A stretch of 9,406 bases of DNA, from positions 1-9,406 of the forward strand of contig NZ_CABUHK010000128.1 of NCBI RefSeq assembly GCF_902491285.1, written 5' to 3'. The notes beneath the pieces are model-generated. The model saw nothing but the letters and a program-made list of their open reading frames with translations. It did no database searches and had not been told where the DNA came from. The translations under genes were made by a program, and so were the position numbers. This document shows positions 1-6,640 of this stretch, in pieces. The DNA is from an uncultured Bacteroides sp. (GTDB lineage: Bacteria > Bacteroidota > Bacteroidia > Bacteroidales > Bacteroidaceae). Each line of letters begins with the position of its first letter. Positions within the stretch are counted from its first letter, which is position 1.

Positions 1-75
1 AGTAAGTTACATACGAATATAAGAGCAGGGGATTTTTCTTTTTAGAGGAAAGGTAAGAAATAAAAAGAAAATGTG

Positions 76-83
76 TACATTTG
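76..83 (+). promoter_or_regulatory. Predicted -7 promoter element for the AraC-family gene
   Basis: TACATTTG matches the Bacteroidetes -7 consensus TAnnTTTG exactly. The predicted transcription start is near 88-90, giving a leader of about 20 nt before the ATG at 109. No good -33 TTG is visible 19-21 bp upstream, where the sequence is purine-rich. An imperfect palindrome at 69-82 (AAATGT-GT-ACATTT) overlaps the element and could be an operator, but at this length it could also be chance. Confidence 0.5.
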
Positions 84-108
84 TTGGTCGAATATAACAA
101 ACACAATT

Positions 109-948
109 ATGAAAATGGACTTTCCACAGGTAGATTTACCTACTGAAGTATTAGCATGGACGAATGTCACGGAAGATATTCTGAACATTTATAAGCAATC
201 TTGCCGACTGCAGGCCTGCATTGTCGCCATTTGTACCGAAGGCTCAATGAAAGCCTCCATCAATCTGCTTGATTATGAAATCCGCCCCAATGACTTGATA
301 ACGTTATTACCGGGAACCATCATTCAATTCAGGGAAAAAACAGAAAAAGTATGTCTCTGCTTCGCCGGCTTTTCCGCTCATTGTGCCGGACGAATCAATC
401 TGATGAAAAGTATCGGAAATGCCTACCCAAAACTTATCGAGCAACCGGTAGTGCCGCTTACCGAAGATATAGCCGGTTACCTGAAGGATTATTTTGCCCT
501 GCTGGCACGTGCCAGTTGCAATGAAAACTTTGAAATGGCTCCGGAACTGGTAGAATTGGCTCTTCAGACTATTTTGACAAGTATACGGTTGATATATCAT
601 AATTATCCGGGAGAAAACAACAGTTCGAACCGTAAAAAGGAAATATGCCGGGAACTGATCCAATCTATCACCGAGAATTACAGAAACGAACGGCGCGCAC
701 AATTCTACGCAGACAAACTGGGAATATCCCTTCAGCATCTGAGTACCACAGTGAGACAAGTGACAGGGAAAAGCGTACTGGATACGATTGCTTACATCGT
801 TATCATGGATGCCAAAGCCAAACTAAAGGGTACGAATATGACTATCCAGGAAATAGCTTATTCACTGAATTTCCCCACTGCTTCTTTCTTCGGAAAGTAT
901 TTCAGACGATATGTAGGAATGACACCGTTGGAATTTAGAAATAGATAA
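109..948 (+). CDS. AraC-family transcriptional regulator
   Basis: This encodes a 279-residue DNA-binding regulator. The C-terminal ~100 residues form an AraC/XylS double helix-turn-helix: the first HTH lies at about residues 198-220 (ADKLGISLQHLS) and the second at about 246-270 (TIQEIAYSLNFPTASFFGKY), ending in the family signature GMTPLEFR. The first ~165 residues resemble the cupin-like sensing half of AraC proteins (IRPNDLITLLPGTIIQF), but the ligand cannot be read from sequence. The reading frame is open from a GTG at 73. I chose the ATG at 109 because the exact -7 element at 76-83 would lie inside the longer version. The gene is convergent with the copper ATPase, so sharing a transcript is excluded; whether it controls that cluster is unknown. 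It carries eight cysteines (32, 37, 42, 82, 84, 92, 137, 180), more than usual for this family. Confidence 0.9.
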   Translation: MKMDFPQVDLPTEVLAWTNVTEDILNIYKQSCRLQACIVAICTEGSMKASINLLDYEIRPNDLITLLPGTIIQFREKTEKVCLCFAGFSAHCAGRINLMKSIGNAYPKLIEQPVVPLTEDIAGYLKDYFALLARASCNENFEMAPELVELALQTILTSIRLIYHNYPGENNSSNRKKEICRELIQSITENYRNERRAQFYADKLGISLQHLSTTVRQVTGKSVLDTIAYIVIMDAKAKLKGTNMTIQEIAYSLNFPTASFFGKYFRRYVGMTPLEFRNR

Positions 949-958
949 TGTTTATAAC

Positions 959-1073
959 GATTAACGGAATAGTGATTAGTGATGAATGATGAAGAATGAG
1001 TCGCTAATGATGAAAATAAATATCATTCATATAATGCACAGCCTGTTAATCACTAATCACTATCCCGTTAATC
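959..1073. repeat. Long imperfect inverted repeat in convergent spacer
   Basis: The arms at 959-982 and 1050-1073 are 24 bp each with a single mismatch (A968 opposite C1064). A nested 9-bp inverted repeat lies inside (982-990 with 1022-1030). The right arm ends one base before the stop codon of the ATPase gene (1075-1077), and the left arm starts 11 bases after the stop of the regulator. Both converging transcripts could fold here, so it may act as a bidirectional 3'-end structure. There is no T-tract on either strand, so it is not a textbook intrinsic terminator. The arms are built from degenerate 7-bp units such as AGTGATT and its complement, and GTTAATCACTAA occurs twice (1045 and 1067). 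Confidence 0.8.
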
Positions 1074-1074
1074 A

Positions 1075-3291
1075 CTAAATTCTTCTTCTTCCCAAACTCA
1101 GTGAATTGAGCACTACACTCACACTGGAGAAAGCCATAGCGGCACTTGCCAGCATCGGATTCAATAATAAACCATTCAAAGGGAACAGGATACCTGCAGC
1201 GATAGGGATACCTATCAGATTATAGATAAATGCCCAAAAGAGGTTTTGGTGAATCAATTTGACCGTCTGCTTCGATAGTTGGAATGCTTTGGGAAGCAGC
1301 AACAAGTCGGATGTCATTAAAGTCACCATGGCAACATCCATGGCAATGTCCGTCCCCTTCCCCATAGCAATACTGACATCTGCCAATGCCAGTGCTTGCG
1401 AGTCATTGATGCCATCACCCACCATAGCTACTTTCTTTCCCTGCAATTGCAACTCCTGCACAAAATCGGCTTTATCACCCGGCAGTGCATCGGCCACGAA
1501 ACGTTCGATTCCCAAATGGGAAGCGACAGCCAGAGCCGTCCGTTGTCCGTCGCCGGTCAGCATACAGATATCAATGCCCTGCCGTTTCAGTTCTTTCACC
1601 GCTTCGGCAGAGGTCGCCTTTATCGGGTCGGAGACGGCAATAACAGCCAATAATTCATTCTCACAACCAAAGTAGATGATTCCGTTGCCGTCCGATTCAT
1701 AACGAACCAGCATATCAGCCATTATATCAGTCATCGTGGCGCTGAAATCCCTTAGCAGTTTATGGCTGCCTACCCAATACACTTTCCCCTGATAGGAAAC
1801 TTTTATACCTTTTCCTGTGATACTTTCAAAGCTGTCCAGTTTGGCAGGATTTACCTTTTCCCCGTCTTGAAGTGCAGCGACTATCGCACCGGCAAGGGGA
1901 TGCTCCGATTTCATTTCCGCAGCCAGAAGCACATCTTTATAATGCGGCTCCTGAGATTGCGCCCATAACCATCCGGTGGCTGTGGGATGCCCTTCGGTCA
2001 GTGTTCCGGTCTTATCCAGCACAACGACGTCTACTTTACGCATCTGCTCCAATGCAACAGCATCCTTAATCAGGATATGCTGACTGGCAGCCTTGCCTAT
2101 TCCTACCATCAATGCGGTTGGCGTGGCAAGTCCTAAAGCACACGGACAGGCAATCACGAGAACAGATACGGCGGACAGAACTCCATAAGATATGTATTCG
2201 CTACCGCCAATGACAATCCATAAGATAAATGTCAGGATAGCAATACCCAGCACGACAGGTACAAAAATCCCTGTTATACGGTCGACGATACGCTGTACGG
2301 GTGCTTTACTGCCCTGTGCCTCCTGTACCATATGGATGATACGCGCCAATACCGTCTCACTGCCGACCTGTGCCGCACTGATAATGAACGAACCGCGCTG
2401 ATTGATAGTTCCTGCCAACACTTTATCGCCTTTCTTCTTTTCTACCGGAATAGGCTCACCGCTAATCATACTTTCATCGACATACGAATCGCCTTCGGCA
2501 AGTTTACCATCCACAGGAATCTGCTCTCCCGGACGAACGACTACCAAATCACCGACTTGCAATTGTTCAATCAGAATCTCCTCTTCTACTCCATTGCGCA
2601 GTACACGGGCTACTTTAGGCTGCATCCCCATCAGTTTACGAATAGCGGTGGAAGTATTTCCTTTCGCACGCTCCTCCATCAGCTTGCCGGTTAGAACGAA
2701 AGCTATAATCACTGCAGAAGCCTCATAATAAACGTGCGGTTCCAGTCCGCGGGCATACCAGAATCCGGGAAAGAAGGTATTAAAAAGGCTGAACAGAAAC
2801 GCAATGGAAGTACTGAGTGCAACCAAAGTATCCATATTGCTCCGTCCTATCTTTGCCTGTTTCCAGGCTCCGGTAAAGAAACCACCACCGAAAAAGACCA
2901 TAACAGGAATAGCAAGTACCATCTGAATCTCATTCGAATATGGCATATGCATCAATATCATGGAGAATACCAGCAATGGCACGACCAAAATCCACGCACC
3001 AATCACTTTACGTTTCAAACGAACATAACGTTTATGCTGCTCCTCTTCCTGACGTTCCTCTTTATGGGCTTCTTCCACAATCAGGTCATAGCCTGCTGCA
3101 AGCACTGCCGCACGGATTTCTCCGGGAGTCAGTTTGTCTTTCTCGTAAGAAATAGTCAGCATATTGGTGGCAAAATTAACGGAAGCCTCCGTGACTCCCG
3201 GCAATTTCTTCACTGTTTTCTCTACATTATTAGCACATCCCGCACAATGCATATTGAGCACGGGAAATGCCTTTTTTACTATATTACCCAT
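1075..3291 (-). CDS. copA: Copper-exporting P1B-type ATPase (CopA family)
   Basis: This is a 738-residue inner-membrane pump that hydrolyses ATP to move Cu+ out of the cytoplasm. One N-terminal HMA domain (about residues 5-70) carries the metal-binding MHCAGC (C16, C19), followed by a Glu-rich linker at 73-85. Membrane helices begin near residue 97. The actuator loop has ISGEP (276-280). The transmembrane metal site is CPC (382-384). The phosphorylation motif is DKTGT with D426, SEHP is at 462-465, and the hinge GDGIND is at 625-630. The late helices carry the YN pair (690-691) and MAFSS (719-723), which mark Cu+ (P1B-1) transporters rather than Zn/Cd ones. Length and motif order are complete. 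It is last in the minus-strand cluster, 101 bp after the secreted HMA gene. The start at 3291 gives [16 protein letters not shown], a normal HMA beginning. An assembly role supplying exported cuproproteins, rather than detoxification, is possible. Confidence 0.96.
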   Translation of the reverse strand: MGNIVKKAFPVLNMHCAGCANNVEKTVKKLPGVTEASVNFATNMLTISYEKDKLTPGEIRAAVLAAGYDLIVEEAHKEERQEEEQHKRYVRLKRKVIGAWILVVPLLVFSMILMHMPYSNEIQMVLAIPVMVFFGGGFFTGAWKQAKIGRSNMDTLVALSTSIAFLFSLFNTFFPGFWYARGLEPHVYYEASAVIIAFVLTGKLMEERAKGNTSTAIRKLMGMQPKVARVLRNGVEEEILIEQLQVGDLVVVRPGEQIPVDGKLAEGDSYVDESMISGEPIPVEKKKGDKVLAGTINQRGSFIISAAQVGSETVLARIIHMVQEAQGSKAPVQRIVDRITGIFVPVVLGIAILTFILWIVIGGSEYISYGVLSAVSVLVIACPCALGLATPTALMVGIGKAASQHILIKDAVALEQMRKVDVVVLDKTGTLTEGHPTATGWLWAQSQEPHYKDVLLAAEMKSEHPLAGAIVAALQDGEKVNPAKLDSFESITGKGIKVSYQGKVYWVGSHKLLRDFSATMTDIMADMLVRYESDGNGIIYFGCENELLAVIAVSDPIKATSAEAVKELKRQGIDICMLTGDGQRTALAVASHLGIERFVADALPGDKADFVQELQLQGKKVAMVGDGINDSQALALADVSIAMGKGTDIAMDVAMVTLMTSDLLLLPKAFQLSKQTVKLIHQNLFWAFIYNLIGIPIAAGILFPLNGLLLNPMLASAAMAFSSVSVVLNSLSLGRRRI

Positions 3292-3309
3292 ATATAATTA
3301 TTATTTTTC

Positions 3310-3349
3310 GGTCTTTCTCCTCTCCTCAGAAAAGGATTGAAGAAAGACC
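3310..3349 (-). other. Intercistronic hairpin between HMA gene and copA
   Basis: GGTCTTTC (3310-3317) and GAAAGACC (3342-3349) pair perfectly, extended by T3318-A3341. An internal loop follows, then a 4-bp inner stem (3323-3326 with 3333-3336) around a 6-nt loop. In the minus-strand transcript it sits about 18 nt before the copA start and is followed by an A/U-rich stretch rather than a U-tract. A processing, stability or translation-control element fits better than a terminator. No convincing copA-specific -7 element was found in this 101-bp gap; TACCTTGT on the minus strand at 3374-3367 is only an approximate match. Confidence 0.5.
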
Positions 3350-3392
3350 ATCATTCATGTATAGAAACAAGGTAATACGGGTATTTGTTCAA

Positions 3393-3716
3393 TTACTTCT
3401 TATCCGTTTTCTTATCGTCTTTCTTTGTTTCTTTTACAAATTCGGCTTCATAATTAAACTTGTTAAATCCCGCTTGCAAGTTCTTTACATTTGTCTTTTC
3501 AGCATCGTATGTGATGGTGACAGTCCGGTCTTTCACAACAGTGGAGATATCTTTCAGCCCTTTCTCAAAACGCATATTGTCCTTCACTTTCTTTTCACAG
3601 TTTTCGCAGTGCATCTGAGTCACTTTGAACACTACCACACGAATATCCTTTGCCATTACGGCAACTACACTCAAAAGAGCCACTACGCAAGTGACCATCC
3701 ATCTTTTTGTTTTCAT
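3393..3716 (-). CDS. Secreted heavy-metal-associated (HMA) domain protein
   Basis: This encodes a 107-residue protein with a signal peptide (basic MKTKR, hydrophobic core, probable cleavage after A22 of AVMA). A single HMA fold follows at about residues 24-95. The metal-binding loop is MHCENC (C37, C40), the same CxxC arrangement found in Atx1/CopZ chaperones and in the N-terminus of CopA. The tail from about residue 96 is Lys/Asp-rich and probably disordered. Cytoplasmic copper chaperones lack an export signal, so this one probably works in the periplasm, where it could carry or buffer Cu+ between the outer-membrane receptor and other envelope proteins. It lies 35 bp downstream of the receptor gene and is very probably co-transcribed with it. 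The metal is inferred to be copper from the neighbouring ATPase; Zn or another soft metal is possible. Confidence 0.88.
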   Translation of the reverse strand: MKTKRWMVTCVVALLSVVAVMAKDIRVVVFKVTQMHCENCEKKVKDNMRFEKGLKDISTVVKDRTVTITYDAEKTNVKNLQAGFNKFNYEAEFVKETKKDDKKTDKK

Positions 3717-3751
3717 TTTTCTTATCAGTTTAAATGTTACTTATTTTCTTT

Positions 3752-5974
3752 TTATTCACTGTTTCTAGCCAAGTTGAAACGCAGTCCGATATATGCCTTC
3801 GCACCGTGCATCGGTCCCCATATCATGGTAGAATCAAAATTATCCCCCCACGGATTTGCCGCGTCGATAATCGGGTTCTTCTGCTTGAAGTTTGTCAGGT
3901 TCTCGCCACCTACGTATATAGACCAGCGGCGGAAATAGCGGGTCACTTGCAAACTAAGTTGTTCAAAGCTGCCATAACGGCGGTTCCACGACAGTTGTCC
4001 GTCTCCGAGTTCATAAGGAGCAGGCATTCTGCCACCACCATTCAACTGTAACGTTGCATCAAATTGCCAGATACCCAGTGGGGTCTGATAAGATGCAGTC
4101 AGCAGTCCTTTGTATTTGCTGGTCAAAGGTCTTTCCATCCGCTCGCCTTTGTAAGTGGTTTGCGCATCCGTCAACCGGTAAGCACCTGTCAGAGTAAATC
4201 CTTTGAAGAACGGATAACTCGCTTCCACTTGGAATACGTGCGAGTACGAACGCCCGTCCAAGTTGTAGAAAGACACTCCATGAGGATTACTGTCCATATC
4301 TACAACGACTTGTTTCAGAAAGTTCGTATAGTAGTATTCGGCGTTTATATTCAGTGTTTTACCGAATATCGGAATGTAAGTGGATACACTCGCGCCATAG
4401 TTCCATGCTTCTTCCATATCCAGATTCTTCGCAATCTCTACTTTACGACTGCTGGAAAGCAGGTAGTTGTTTTCTGCCAGTACATGATTCGTCCGATACC
4501 CTTTTCCGGCAGAGAGACGGAAATTTACATACTCATTCGGATTGTATTTGAGATGCGCACGGGGAGTTACAAAGAAGCCATGTTCGTTACTGTAATCTCC
4601 GCGAAGACCTGCCATCAGCATCCATTGGTCGTTCAAATTCAAGGTGTACTGTACGTAAGCTCCGGGAACGGCTTCTTTCTCAAAGGCTTTGAGAGGAGTG
4701 TTGTCCGCATTATTCTCCAGACGGTAATGCTGGTCATAAGCATCGTAATTGAAACTTAGTCCGGCAGAGAGGCTGTTCTGCTTATTAAACTCCGTTTCGA
4801 ACATCAATGAAGCATAAACATTGGTTTGGTCTACGTTATAGAGCTTCAGTCCGTAATTGGCGTCTTGATTATGCAAAGAGGCAGAAAGAATCAAAGCCAG
4901 ATTTGTATTCTTTTCCTTATTAAATATATAAGCGTTCTTGGTGAAGAACTCATAACGTTCCGTGTCAATGTTCACTTTATAAGGGTTATCGAAATGCATT
5001 CCGCCGTGATTGGCTTGTCCGCTGGTACGTGTTTCCGAAAGGGCTTTGATACCTGCCTGAAAGACATAATGGTCGCCCATATACGCCCACCGGTTCCACA
5101 CGTTGTATTGCTCTACCTGCGGAATATCTACAAATCCATCGTCATTACCATCGTGAGCTTTTGTCTCGTTTTCATAATGTGCCAGCAAAGAGGTGCTCCA
5201 ACGTTTGGAGATTTTCAGCGTAGCATCCGCATTGGCTTCATAACGATTGGTGGTGCTTGCGAAAAGATTAGCGGATACCCAGTCAGCTTCCGGCAATTGG
5301 GGTTTCTTGAACTCAACGTTAATCTGCCCTGTAATGGCTTCATAGCCGTTCTTCACGGAAGAAGTTCCTTTGGATACTTGTATGCTCTGCATCCATGGGC
5401 CGGGGACATAGCCCAAGCCATAAGGAGCAGCAGCCCCGCGATAGTTCGGAATATTTTCCGTCAGCATCTGCACATAAGTGCCGGACAGTCCCAACAATTT
5501 GATTTGCTTGGCTCCCGTTGCCGCATCGGAATAACTCACATCGACCGAAGGATTCGTCACGAAACTCTCTCCCAAGTTACAACAAGCGGCTCTGCTCAAC
5601 TCGGCACTGCTTATCATATCTTCATTCATCACACTACTGCGTAGTTTCATTGTTCCCAGTCTTCGACTGACTACATTTACTTCATTCAGTTCCACTCCAT
5701 CACGAAGCACGACATCCAGCTTCTGATTCCTGCTGTTCACATGAATCGTATCGTTCTGAAAACCGATAAAGCTGACTATCAGCATATGGCTTTTGGAAGG
5801 TTTGGTGATAGAAAAACTTCCATCTTCCTTAGTAGTCACGCCTTGTCCTGTATTCATCCAAAATACGTTTGCTCCCGGAATTGCTTCCCCGGAACTATCT
5901 TTTACCGTCCCATGTACTTGCGCATGCATATTGCCGGCAAACAACAGGAACAGTCCTATTATCATATATTTCAT
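3752..5974 (-). CDS. TonB-dependent outer-membrane receptor, metal-cluster type
   Basis: This encodes a 740-residue receptor. It has a signal peptide (MKYMIIGLFLLFAGNMHA, cleavage near residue 19). A carboxypeptidase-regulatory-like domain typical of Bacteroidetes receptors follows at about residues 20-92 (VHGTVKDSSGEAIPGANVFW). The plug spans about 95-220 (LLGLSGTYVQMLTENIPNYR), and the rest is a 22-stranded-type beta-barrel. It would take up a ligand across the outer membrane using TonB energy. The plug contains an adjacent cysteine pair, C131-C132 in AACCNLGESF, which could bind a soft metal. It lacks a SusD partner, so glycan import is unlikely. The downstream HMA and CopA genes point to a metal or metal complex, but the substrate cannot be read from sequence. 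It has its own predicted promoter and a palindromic operator candidate upstream. Confidence 0.93.
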   Translation of the reverse strand: MKYMIIGLFLLFAGNMHAQVHGTVKDSSGEAIPGANVFWMNTGQGVTTKEDGSFSITKPSKSHMLIVSFIGFQNDTIHVNSRNQKLDVVLRDGVELNEVNVVSRRLGTMKLRSSVMNEDMISSAELSRAACCNLGESFVTNPSVDVSYSDAATGAKQIKLLGLSGTYVQMLTENIPNYRGAAAPYGLGYVPGPWMQSIQVSKGTSSVKNGYEAITGQINVEFKKPQLPEADWVSANLFASTTNRYEANADATLKISKRWSTSLLAHYENETKAHDGNDDGFVDIPQVEQYNVWNRWAYMGDHYVFQAGIKALSETRTSGQANHGGMHFDNPYKVNIDTERYEFFTKNAYIFNKEKNTNLALILSASLHNQDANYGLKLYNVDQTNVYASLMFETEFNKQNSLSAGLSFNYDAYDQHYRLENNADNTPLKAFEKEAVPGAYVQYTLNLNDQWMLMAGLRGDYSNEHGFFVTPRAHLKYNPNEYVNFRLSAGKGYRTNHVLAENNYLLSSSRKVEIAKNLDMEEAWNYGASVSTYIPIFGKTLNINAEYYYTNFLKQVVVDMDSNPHGVSFYNLDGRSYSHVFQVEASYPFFKGFTLTGAYRLTDAQTTYKGERMERPLTSKYKGLLTASYQTPLGIWQFDATLQLNGGGRMPAPYELGDGQLSWNRRYGSFEQLSLQVTRYFRRWSIYVGGENLTNFKQKNPIIDAANPWGDNFDSTMIWGPMHGAKAYIGLRFNLARNSE

Positions 5975-5999
5975 TTTTTCTAAACTTTCTTTCGAGATA

Positions 6000-6007
6000 C
6001 AAAATTA
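6000..6007 (-). promoter_or_regulatory. Predicted -7 promoter element for the TonB receptor
   Basis: On the minus strand this reads TAATTTTG, an exact match to TAnnTTTG. The predicted start is near 5993-5996, giving a leader of about 20 nt to the ATG at 5974. The -33 region is occupied by the palindrome at 6019-6035 and shows no good TTG at normal spacing. The receptor, HMA and possibly copA genes could be transcribed from here independently of the upstream cysteine-rich gene. Confidence 0.55.
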
Positions 6008-6018
6008 GTTCATTTCTC

Positions 6019-6035
6019 ATGCAACTTGGTTGCAT
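6019..6035. promoter_or_regulatory. Candidate operator palindrome at the receptor promoter
   Basis: ATGCAAC-TTG-GTTGCAT is a perfect 7-bp inverted repeat with a 3-bp spacer. Its centre (6027) falls about 33 bp upstream of the predicted receptor transcription start, overlapping the -33 region, which is a typical place for a repressor to block RNA polymerase. Symmetry ends abruptly outside the 17 bp. The 7-n-7 style half-sites are compatible with a Fur-superfamily metalloregulator, but the binding protein is unknown and that link is inference only. Confidence 0.55.
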
Positions 6036-6104
6036 TCAGTCTCACCTCACTTTCCGGCTTTAGTTCAGCAGAAAGCAAAGTCCCTAAAAAGAAAGATTTA
6101 GTGG

Positions 6105-6503
6105 CTAAATAATATAGGTGGAATATAGTGCCAGCTTCTGTCGAGAACAGAGAGGTGGCGGCGAGGTAGGAATATCGTACTCTACCGATTTATCTGAATA
6201 GGTAAAAGTCAGTAAATAGCAGAACTGCGCACAGAAAAGGTCGACTGCTTGAGGTGAAACATTCAACTCAGTAGTATGTTTCATCAAGTCCAGCTTATAA
6301 ATAGTAGCCGTACAGCCTTTTGTTTTGCAATCCTTCTTTGAGTCGCAAGTATGGGTTTTCTTACACTTCGGACAACCTGTGTCACAACAGCTTTTCACCG
6401 TCTCACAACGGGCGCAACAATAGTGCACAATAGATACTCCCGCCCCTGAATAGATAATCAAGAGGGAAAGGATCAATGCTGTTATGTAAGCTAACCTTTT
6501 CAT
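6105..6503 (-). CDS. Small cysteine-rich HYC_CC_PP-family protein
   Basis: This encodes a 132-residue protein of unknown function. A hydrophobic N-terminal segment (about residues 4-24) suggests export or membrane anchoring. It is followed by HYCC (27-30), C33, CC (39-40), C44, C47, C53, C59 and C64 within 38 residues, then a second region with C91 and C95 and a PPP near the C-terminus (115-117) followed by C119. HYC, CC and PP in this order match the Bacteroidetes family I know as HYC_CC_PP. The 13 cysteines and neighbouring histidines suggest soft-metal binding or extensive disulfides. The frame is open further upstream to a TTG at 6533, but that start would precede the predicted promoter, so I chose the ATG at 6503. 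It is the first gene of the minus-strand metal cluster, 130 bp before the receptor, which has its own promoter. Confidence 0.82.
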   Translation of the reverse strand: MKRLAYITALILSLLIIYSGAGVSIVHYCCARCETVKSCCDTGCPKCKKTHTCDSKKDCKTKGCTATIYKLDLMKHTTELNVSPQAVDLFCAQFCYLLTFTYSDKSVEYDIPTSPPPLCSRQKLALYSTYII

Positions 6504-6512
6504 ATCAAGGGA

Positions 6513-6520
6513 CAAAGATA
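6513..6520 (-). promoter_or_regulatory. Predicted -7 element for the cysteine-rich gene
   Basis: On the minus strand this reads TATCTTTG followed by T, an exact match to TAnnTTTG(Y). The predicted transcription start is about 6505-6509, only a few bases before the ATG at 6503, implying a nearly leaderless mRNA. No good -33 TTG is present at the usual distance; a TTTG at 6534-6531 is only 10 bp away. Confidence 0.45.
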
Positions 6521-6569
6521 AGAATAAAAACAAATTAAATATTATAATTTATAGAAAAAATAAGCATAA

Positions 6570-6585
6570 TGTCACATATGTTACA
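6570..6585. promoter_or_regulatory. CRP/FNR-like palindrome in divergent promoter region
   Basis: TGTCACATATGTTACA is a 16-bp palindrome with a single mismatched symmetric pair (C6573 opposite T6582), giving half-sites TGTnACAT. Its centre at 6577.5 is about 41 bp upstream of the predicted yecH transcription start (near 6617-6620), the usual position of a class II activator of the CRP/FNR superfamily. For the divergent cysteine-rich gene the centre is near -70, a class I-like distance. The identity of the regulator is inference. Confidence 0.5.
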
Positions 6586-6606
6586 ATTCAGAATCCCCCT
6601 CTTCCC

Positions 6607-6614
6607 TATCTTTG
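6607..6614 (+). promoter_or_regulatory. Predicted -7 promoter element for yecH
   Basis: TATCTTTG followed by C matches TAnnTTTG(Y) exactly. The predicted leader is about 20-24 nt to the ATG at 6641. A -33 TTG is missing at normal spacing, which fits a promoter that depends on an activator bound at 6570-6585. Confidence 0.55.
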
Positions 6615-6625
6615 CAGAAAAAAGA

Positions 6626-6639
6626 TAGATTATAGATTA
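6626..6639 (+). repeat. Two perfect 7-bp tandem repeats in yecH leader
   Basis: TAGATTA occurs twice back to back immediately before the ATG of yecH. Related 7-bp periodic sequences occur at 971-1059 and 7993-8020. Here the copies fill the untranslated leader, where copy-number change would alter leader length. Confidence 0.6.
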
Positions 6640-6640
6640 T

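Noticed and set aside
73..108. Upstream GTG extension of the AraC-family gene
   Set aside because: It would place the exact -7 promoter element (76-83) inside the coding region, and the added residues do not resemble the family N-terminus.
2734..3297. 187-codon open frame on the plus strand opposite copA
   Set aside because: It lies entirely antisense to a gene with full family motifs and shows no recognisable domain; its Thr/His/Cys-rich composition is typical of a shadow frame.
3292..3392. Intrinsic terminator or copper riboswitch before copA
   Set aside because: The hairpin has no U-tract after it on the minus strand, and I see no known riboswitch core in 101 bases.
3267..3938. 223-codon plus-strand frame across the HMA gene
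   Set aside because: It spans two gene boundaries of the opposite strand and is rich in Phe, Tyr and His with no domain pattern, so it is a composition artefact.
4064..5644. Two long plus-strand open frames opposite the TonB receptor
   Set aside because: Both are antisense to a clear receptor gene, have no recognisable motifs and no promoter or start context of their own.
3752..5974. SusC/SusD-type glycan import system
   Set aside because: The receptor has the regulatory-like domain common in the phylum, but there is no SusD partner or carbohydrate enzyme nearby, and it is smaller than typical SusC proteins.
5975..6104. Terminator after the cysteine-rich gene
   Set aside because: Short pairings (for example CTAAA with TTTAG) exist but are weak and lack a proper T-tract, so I did not annotate one.
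6504..6533. TTG-initiated extension of the cysteine-rich protein
   Set aside because: The extension overlaps the predicted promoter, and the ATG at 6503 already gives a normal basic-hydrophobic signal-like N-terminus.
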